In this document: positions 59,714 through 64,000 of the stretch, in pieces
Layout: every line of letters begins with the position of its first letter
How positions within the stretch are numbered: position 1 is the stretch's first letter
NCBI GenBank assembly: GCA_016903675.1
Contig: JADQBA010000017.1
Coordinates: 1-64,000 of the forward strand
Length of the DNA: 64,000 bases
Direction of reading: 5' to 3'
From: Stigonema ocellatum SAG 48.90 = DSM 106950
GTDB taxonomy: Bacteria > Cyanobacteriota > Cyanobacteriia > Cyanobacteriales > Nostocaceae
Program-made: the position numbers and the translations under genes
Notes under the pieces: generated by a model
Database searches by the model: none
The model's input: only the letters and a program-made list of their open reading frames with translations
What the model was told of the DNA's origin: nothing

Positions 59714-59730
59714 TGTGTAGAGTCTACACA
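59714..59730. promoter_or_regulatory. Palindrome TGTGTAGA-G-TCTACACA beside parAB
   Basis: A perfect 17-bp palindrome between the HNH gene and parB. Its half site GTGTAGA is the same as the core of the repeated word (GGTGTAGAC) in and before the RHH gene at 9635. It may be a distant binding site of that protein. Confidence 0.45.
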
Positions 59731-59777
59731 AGCTTTCTTTACTCCGGACTCAACCTAATTTTCGCACAACAGAACTC

Positions 59778-60914
59778 TTAGTTTTGCTTCAAGACTAATT
59801 CAATTTCTGCTAACTTTTGACGCAGGACTTCTTGAAACTCTATTAGTTGAGTTCGATCAGTTTTCTTCAATGACTCTAAGGAGAGTTTTTGTAGGCGACG
59901 AGCCTCTTGTGACACTGGCTTAATTTTGGTTTCAGACGTTGATGATGGCTGTACCTGGGAAGCTATCACTGAGGCTACTAATTTTCGAGTAGCGCTAGCA
60001 GATAATTTCTCTGCTATAACATTGTGCGTGGTATTAAGCCTGATTGATTCTGCTTCCTCTTCTGTTACTCCCAAATTTTTGGCCGAGAGTTTCTGAAGCG
60101 CCATTGCATGAACACCTTTGAGTCCAAGTGATCTAATTGCAGCTTTGAGGTCTTCTGCTAGGGATAGCATTGGGAATATGTTGGCATCGATGGAAGCAGG
60201 ATTAAGTTGTAAATCCAACAGTAATGCCAATATTGCCTGTTCTCGCTCATCTAAGTCCATATCTGCTAGACCAAGTTGTTGCTCTTCTGCTGTTCCTGTC
60301 ATCAGATCTATCACAGAATTCATGCGTTTCTGTGCGTTCAACCGTCGCACCACTGTCGAGAGAATGCGGGGGATATCTTGATGGTCTAAATCAGTATTGG
60401 TCGCCAATTCTTGCTGGATCGCCTCAGCTTTATCGAGAGGATTGAGGTCTTCCCGATGCAGCGAGGTTAGTAGCGCTTTGCGGTGCAAGGCAGCAGGTTC
60501 TGGAATGATGACAGCTTGGAGATTTTGCCAACCTAAGGCTTTGGCACTGCGCCAGCGCCGCTCCCCATCGAATATAACTAAGTTTTCCCGCTGAATCAGA
60601 ATGACTGGCTCTAGTTGTCCATCCGATGCTAGAGAACGGGACATGGACTCGATACTTTCTGGCAAAAATGTTTGTCTGGGTTGCTCTGGGTTCGGTAGAA
60701 TTTGCTCGAGTGGAATACATTGGATGCCTGATTGTGATTGAAGTTGCGATCGCAGCACTTGGATCTGTTCTTCTAACTCAGTAGAACCCTTAGAACGAAG
60801 TTCTTCAATCTCTGCTCTCAGTTGCTGGAGTTCTGATTCAGCTTCAGATAACTGCTGAGACTGCTTTGCCGCTGAAAAATAATTGGTAATGTCTGGAGCT
60901 TTCCTTTGGGTCAT
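59778..60914 (-). CDS. parB: Partition protein ParB
   Basis: A 378-residue protein. Residues about 15-65 form a coiled coil (SQQLSEAESELQQLRAEIEE). The ParB domain follows: IPLEQILPNPEQPRQTF, the conserved IFDGERRWRSAKALGW (the GERR CTP-binding motif), and LHREDLNPLDKAEAIQQEL. An HTH is in HQDIPRILSTVVRRLNAQKR. The N-terminal coiled coil is unusual for ParB, where the ParA-contact peptide is normally first. It is 2 bases after parA, so in one operon. It would load and spread from a parS site, possibly near the palindrome at 61763. Confidence 0.92.
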   Translation of the reverse strand: MTQRKAPDITNYFSAAKQSQQLSEAESELQQLRAEIEELRSKGSTELEEQIQVLRSQLQSQSGIQCIPLEQILPNPEQPRQTFLPESIESMSRSLASDGQLEPVILIQRENLVIFDGERRWRSAKALGWQNLQAVIIPEPAALHRKALLTSLHREDLNPLDKAEAIQQELATNTDLDHQDIPRILSTVVRRLNAQKRMNSVIDLMTGTAEEQQLGLADMDLDEREQAILALLLDLQLNPASIDANIFPMLSLAEDLKAAIRSLGLKGVHAMALQKLSAKNLGVTEEEAESIRLNTTHNVIAEKLSASATRKLVASVIASQVQPSSTSETKIKPVSQEARRLQKLSLESLKKTDRTQLIEFQEVLRQKLAEIELVLKQN

Positions 60915-60916
60915 AG

Positions 60917-61744
60917 TTATTCTTTTGTTTTCTTCTTATTTCTAATCAAACCCGCTATGTATGACGCGATGTCTTTAAAGTCATCTTTGGCGGCATGGCT
61001 GGGGCGGTAAAGATGTAGTGGTAAACCTTGACCACTGGCGTTGACAAATTCAGTACTATCGCGAATAGCTGGAAAGGCACGGATATTCATCTGCTCCAAC
61101 TGAGATGGCAATGCAGAAAGCATCTGTCTGTGAGCAGCTCGTCGGGAATCATTTTGGTTTGGTACAAATCCCAGAATTTCTGGCTCAGGTTTTAAGCGTA
61201 AGTGCTTACAATGGTAGTAATACCACTCCAGTAAATGAGCCGCTCCTTGAATTGACTTTGGTTCAAGTTGTACGGGAATAACAATGTGAGTGCTAGCCGC
61301 TAATGCCATTAAAGGCAAGGGACCAAGGGTTGCAGGGCAGTCAAAGATAATCAAGTCATGCTCCAGAGGATAGTCAGTTAAGCGATCGCCCAGAAGGTAG
61401 GCTCCTCGTTTGTGCAAGACCAGCTCATCCGCTGTTTGTGTCAACACCATTCCGCCTTGACAGATAACCACTTTGTCTGTTTGTTCTCTCCAGCAGGGAG
61501 TTAAGGGCCAAGAGCCGTCAAAGTTATCTCGCAGCACAGCTGCTAGAGTGTGTTCTGGCTCTGGTGGACTCAATCCACAAAAGAGCGTTAGCGACCCTTG
61601 GGGGTCGAGATCCATAAGGGCTACATTGAACCCACGTTTTGCTAGTTCGTAGGCTAAATGAACTGAAAGCGTCGTTTTACCACTTCCACCAGCATTGCTT
61701 ATTACAGCTAGTCGAATTTGCATGGTTTTTTCTTTGCGTGTCAT
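60917..61744 (-). CDS. parA: Partition ATPase ParA
   Basis: 275 residues from ATG 61744, or 268 from ATG 61723. Motifs: variant Walker A NAGGSGKTT, switch I region VALMDLDPQGSLTLF, switch II IIFDCPATLGPLPL, and PVQLEPKSIQGA. In the usual ParA signature the first position is Lys (KGGxGKT); here it is Ala, so the signature lysine that contacts the second nucleotide is missing at that position. A 32-bp perfect palindrome lies about 20 bases upstream and is probably its operator or centromere. It is co-transcribed with parB. Confidence 0.92.
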   Translation of the reverse strand: MTRKEKTMQIRLAVISNAGGSGKTTLSVHLAYELAKRGFNVALMDLDPQGSLTLFCGLSPPEPEHTLAAVLRDNFDGSWPLTPCWREQTDKVVICQGGMVLTQTADELVLHKRGAYLLGDRLTDYPLEHDLIIFDCPATLGPLPLMALAASTHIVIPVQLEPKSIQGAAHLLEWYYYHCKHLRLKPEPEILGFVPNQNDSRRAAHRQMLSALPSQLEQMNIRAFPAIRDSTEFVNASGQGLPLHLYRPSHAAKDDFKDIASYIAGLIRNKKKTKE

Positions 61745-61762
61745 TCCATCATATATCGAACC

Positions 61763-61794
61763 ACAAACATCATATATCGATATATGATGTTTGT
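61763..61794. promoter_or_regulatory. 32-bp perfect palindrome upstream of parA, operator or parS candidate
   Basis: Two 16-base arms (ACAAACATCATATATC and its complement) meet at TATATCGATATA. Half of the same word, CATCATATATCGA, recurs at 61748-61760. Position directly before parAB points to autoregulation by ParA/ParB or to a centromere. Confidence 0.7.
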
Positions 61795-61800
61795 TAACTA

Positions 61801-61990
61801 AAAGTGGGGAATGGGGAATGGGGAGTGGGGAAGGGGGAAAGGGGAAATTGCAACCTTACCCAATGTCCAATGTCCAATGTCCAATACCCATTACCCGATG
61901 CCCATTACCCAATGCCCCAATGCCCAATGCCCATTGCCCCTTTCCCCTTTCCCCACTCCCTACTCCCCACTCCCCAATTCCCAATTTGAA
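61801..61990. repeat. Heptanucleotide tandem repeats forming a long inverted repeat
   Basis: The left part repeats GGGGAAT/GGGGAGT, the middle repeats CCCAATGT and CCCATTA, and the right part repeats CCCCACT/CCCCTTT. Left and right arms could pair. This is the short-tandem-repeat type of heterocystous cyanobacteria. It lies between divergent parA and the ATPase remnant. Confidence 0.85.
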
Positions 61991-62000
61991 GCGAGTCGTT

Positions 62001-63276
62001 ATGCTTAAGAAACTGCGACTGGAACGGTTTAAAAACTTTAAAGAAGCCGAATTAATTCTAGGTTCTTTGACCCTTTTGGTGGGAACAAATGCCTCTGGAA
62101 AAAGCAACATTCGGGATGCATTTCGGTTTCTTCATGGAATATCTCGTAATTACAATCTAGCTGAAATATTCGGGGAAAAATGGATTGAAGGGGGCGTTCT
62201 TCAATGGCGAGGAATTCGTGGTGGAACGCGAGAAGTTACCTTTCAAGGTCAGTCTACTTTTGCCCTAGAGGTCTCATTGCCAATAGGGGAGAAAGACTCA
62301 CAACACTCCAGCAACTTATCGAATTGAAGTTAATCCAGGTACAAGCAGTAAAGCCGCCACTGTTATTGCTGAAAGTCTCTTGATCGCAGGGGAAAAAGAT
62401 AGCGTTTTTGAAGCAGCCCATTCTGAACAAGGGCAGAATAATTTATCCGTCAAATTAAACGGCGTGCTGCTGAATGATCCAACTCAAACTTTTACTGATG
62501 ATCGACCTATTGTTGCACAAATGGCAGCGTTTGGCTCCGCTGTTGCCCCTTGGGCAATGACAGCATCTCCATCAGTTAGAGGAGCAGCCCAAGCTGTCAT
62601 GAAGGCTCTAAGTTCAGTGCGGTTTTTGGATTTAAGCCCGGATGCTATGCGGTTACCTTCCTTGCCTGGACAAACAATTTTGGGGGATAGGGGGGAAAAC
62701 TTATCTTCTGTATTGCAGAAAATTTGTGAAACCCCTGAAAGTAAACAAGCACTCCTTCAATGGGTACAAGAACTAACCCCGATGGATGCTATGGATTTTG
62801 AGTTTCCTGCTGATTTTACCGGGAAAATCTTGCTAACCTTAATTGAGGAGAACGGGCAAAAAACATCTGCTATCAGTGCATCAGATGGGACATTACGTTT
62901 TCTAGCAATGATCGCTACGTTATTGGGTTCAGAAGCAGCACAATTCTATTTTTTTGAAGAACTAGACAACGGAATTCACCCCAGCCGATTACATCTACTA
63001 CTCCAACTCATCGAGCGTCAGGTTTCTCAAGAAACAATTCAAATTGTAGCTACGACTCACTCACCAGAGTTGCTTAGACTATTAGGAACACAATCATTGG
63101 AGTATGCCTCATTAACCTATCGGCTCTCAGATAAACCTGATGCCCAAATCAAACGGATTGTTGATATTCCAGAAGCACGGCGTGTCATCCATGAGCAAGA
63201 CTTGGCACGCCTCCATGAATCTGGGTGGTTGGAAGATGCAGTGAATTTCACCGAAGACGAGGACACAATCGAATGA
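62001..63276 (+). pseudogene. ABC-type ATPase (AAA_21) with a frameshift
   Basis: The first part starts MLKKLRLERFKNFKEAELIL with Walker A VGTNASGKSN. At about 62302 one extra base shifts the frame; the second part continues with TPATYRIEVNPGTSSKAATV. It contains the ABC-signature region ISASDGTLRFLAMIATLLGS, Walker B FYFFEELDNGIHP, and the switch histidine in QIVATTHSPELL. Joined, it is a normal AAA_21/OLD-like ATPase of about 425 residues. The following TOPRIM-like gene overlaps its end by 4 bases, so they form a two-gene unit, as in several ATPase-nuclease defence pairs. If the shift is real, the pair is probably inactive. Confidence 0.8.
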
Positions 63277-63851
63277 ATGTACTCGTGATTCCAGAGGATT
63301 TCCGTAAGGATCAATATATGCTCAAGCCAATTTTCATGGCGATGATGAAGGAAGTAGGTAAGCCCAACGTTAAAGTTAGAGTTTGTCAAGATCCACTTCT
63401 AGGAGGCGTTAATGAAGCTTTGAAATGGGAAAGGATTAAGGAAATTATTGAGCGGTACAAAGGCATGGTTAACCTGTTTTTACTGTGTGTAGATCGGGAT
63501 GGGAAAGAAGGGAGAAAGGGAGCGCTGGCTAGTATTGAGCAGCAAGCAGTAAATATTCTAACTGGCGGGAGGTTACTGTTAGCAGAAAATGCTTGGCAGG
63601 AAATTGAGGTTTGGGTTTTAGCAGGTCATGACTTACCCAGTGATTGGAATTGGCAAGTCATCCGCAATGAGGTTAATCCCAAAGAAACTTACTTTCTTCC
63701 TTTGGCTACACAACGAAAGCTTTTAGATGCTCCTGGTGAAGGACGCAAGACACTGGCAGAGGAGGCGGCGCGAAGATATGAGCGAATTCGCCAACTTTGT
63801 CCAGAAGATATAGCAGATCTGGAAGACAGAATTCGCTCATTCGTAGCTTGA
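63273..63851 (+). CDS. TOPRIM/DUF4276-like partner of the ATPase
   Basis: 192 residues from ATG 63273, which overlaps the ATPase stop (ATGA). The N-terminus MNVLVIPEDFRKDQYMLKPI carries an acidic residue after a beta strand. The strand LFLLCVDRDGKEGRKG gives the DxDG of a TOPRIM-type active site. LLLAENAWQEIEVWVLAGHD is a further acidic strand, typical of DUF4276/RloB-like proteins. These are predicted metal-dependent nucleases that act with an AAA_21 ATPase, for example in PARIS- or OLD-like anti-phage systems. Catalytic acids appear intact, unlike the frameshifted partner. Confidence 0.7.
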   Translation: MNVLVIPEDFRKDQYMLKPIFMAMMKEVGKPNVKVRVCQDPLLGGVNEALKWERIKEIIERYKGMVNLFLLCVDRDGKEGRKGALASIEQQAVNILTGGRLLLAENAWQEIEVWVLAGHDLPSDWNWQVIRNEVNPKETYFLPLATQRKLLDAPGEGRKTLAEEAARRYERIRQLCPEDIADLEDRIRSFVA

Positions 63852-63923
63852 GGGTGGCGATCGCGTAACGGCGGCTTCGGCATCGCCTGCACATTCCTAC
63901 AATTAAATTAGTCAGTTTTCTCT

Positions 63924-63939
63924 CCGCGCGAGCGCGCGG
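63924..63939. repeat. CG-rich hairpin
   Basis: CCGCGC and GCGCGG pair across a 4-base loop. It may stop transcription of the ATPase/TOPRIM unit, but no U-run follows. Confidence 0.5.
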
Positions 63940-63942
63940 TAA

Positions 63943-63968
63943 GGGTAGTAGGATTTAAACCACTACCC
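63943..63968. repeat. Hairpin related to the one at 45-66
   Basis: GGGTAGTA...CACTACCC with core GGATTTAAACC. Stem differences from the left-end copy keep pairing at the outer positions. See the entry at 45-66. Confidence 0.35.
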
Positions 63969-64000
63969 ATGAATAAACCAGACTACAATGCCCTACTCCG

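Overview
The window looks like part of a large plasmid, or plasmid-like accessory replicon, of a filamentous Nostocales-type cyanobacterium. HIP1 octamers (GCGATCGC) recur throughout. Short tandem repeats of the GGGGAAT/GAGGGGCA type and small palindromic repeat families typical of these genomes fill the gaps. The recognisable genes are plasmid functions: conjugation, partition, replication, a tyrosine recombinase, IS elements and conflict-type genes. No rRNA, no convincing tRNA and no CRISPR array were seen.

Layout. 1-5700 is a mobile, gap-rich border. It holds two small ribbon-helix-helix (RHH) genes, a decayed DDE transposase, an AT-rich three-gene cluster starting with a membrane-anchored GTPase-like protein (2007-4331), and a 317-bp non-autonomous Tn7-like element with a 5-bp target duplication (5147-5463). 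6119-9457 encodes a 1112-residue protein with the DFDGD catalytic signature and the surrounding motifs of the two-barrel RNA polymerase / eukaryotic-type RdRP / YonO superfamily. It is followed by an RHH coiled-coil protein with repeated binding-site-like sequences (9604-10300) and an integrase (10320-11312). 14441-26626 is a conjugative type IV secretion cluster: MobC-like protein, large acidic protein, pilin-like protein, VirB3/VirB4 fusion, and VirB5-, VirB6-, VirB8-, VirB10- and VirB9-like proteins. No relaxase, VirD4 or VirB11 is visible here.

26876-36349 carries a PstS-like/DUF4337 pair and two paralogous divergent modules. Each module is a small secreted protein beside an AAA_35-type STAND ATPase, separated by a conserved intergenic element of about 107 bp; one ATPase carries WD40 repeats that are almost identical at the DNA level. 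36715-39001 is an IS1634-type insertion sequence with terminal repeats and a CTATAT duplication. 39135-43492 is the likely replication region: four 55-bp tandem repeats, a 1239-residue Zn-finger/TOPRIM/helicase replication protein, and four 21-bp iteron-like repeats upstream of it. 43989-48820 holds plasmid DNA-binding proteins and two small Xre-type regulators. 49050-51002 has a foreign AraC fragment and an AT-rich coiled-coil/RelE-like pair.

52501-61744 is a replication and partition block: a RecD-like helicase, DNA polymerase III beta clamp, DnaX clamp-loader ATPase interrupted by an intein, the delta subunit, an HNH nuclease and ParAB. Inside the dnaX intein a second open reading frame, in another frame, encodes a LAGLIDADG-type homing endonuclease, so about 1 kb is open in two frames. 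The window ends with a frameshifted ABC-type ATPase plus a TOPRIM-like partner.

Together the genes suggest a self-transmissible plasmid that carries its own clamp and clamp-loader genes, its own partition system and possibly its own single-chain RNA polymerase, plus several candidate conflict modules. Functional assignments come from motifs read by eye; no database search was run.
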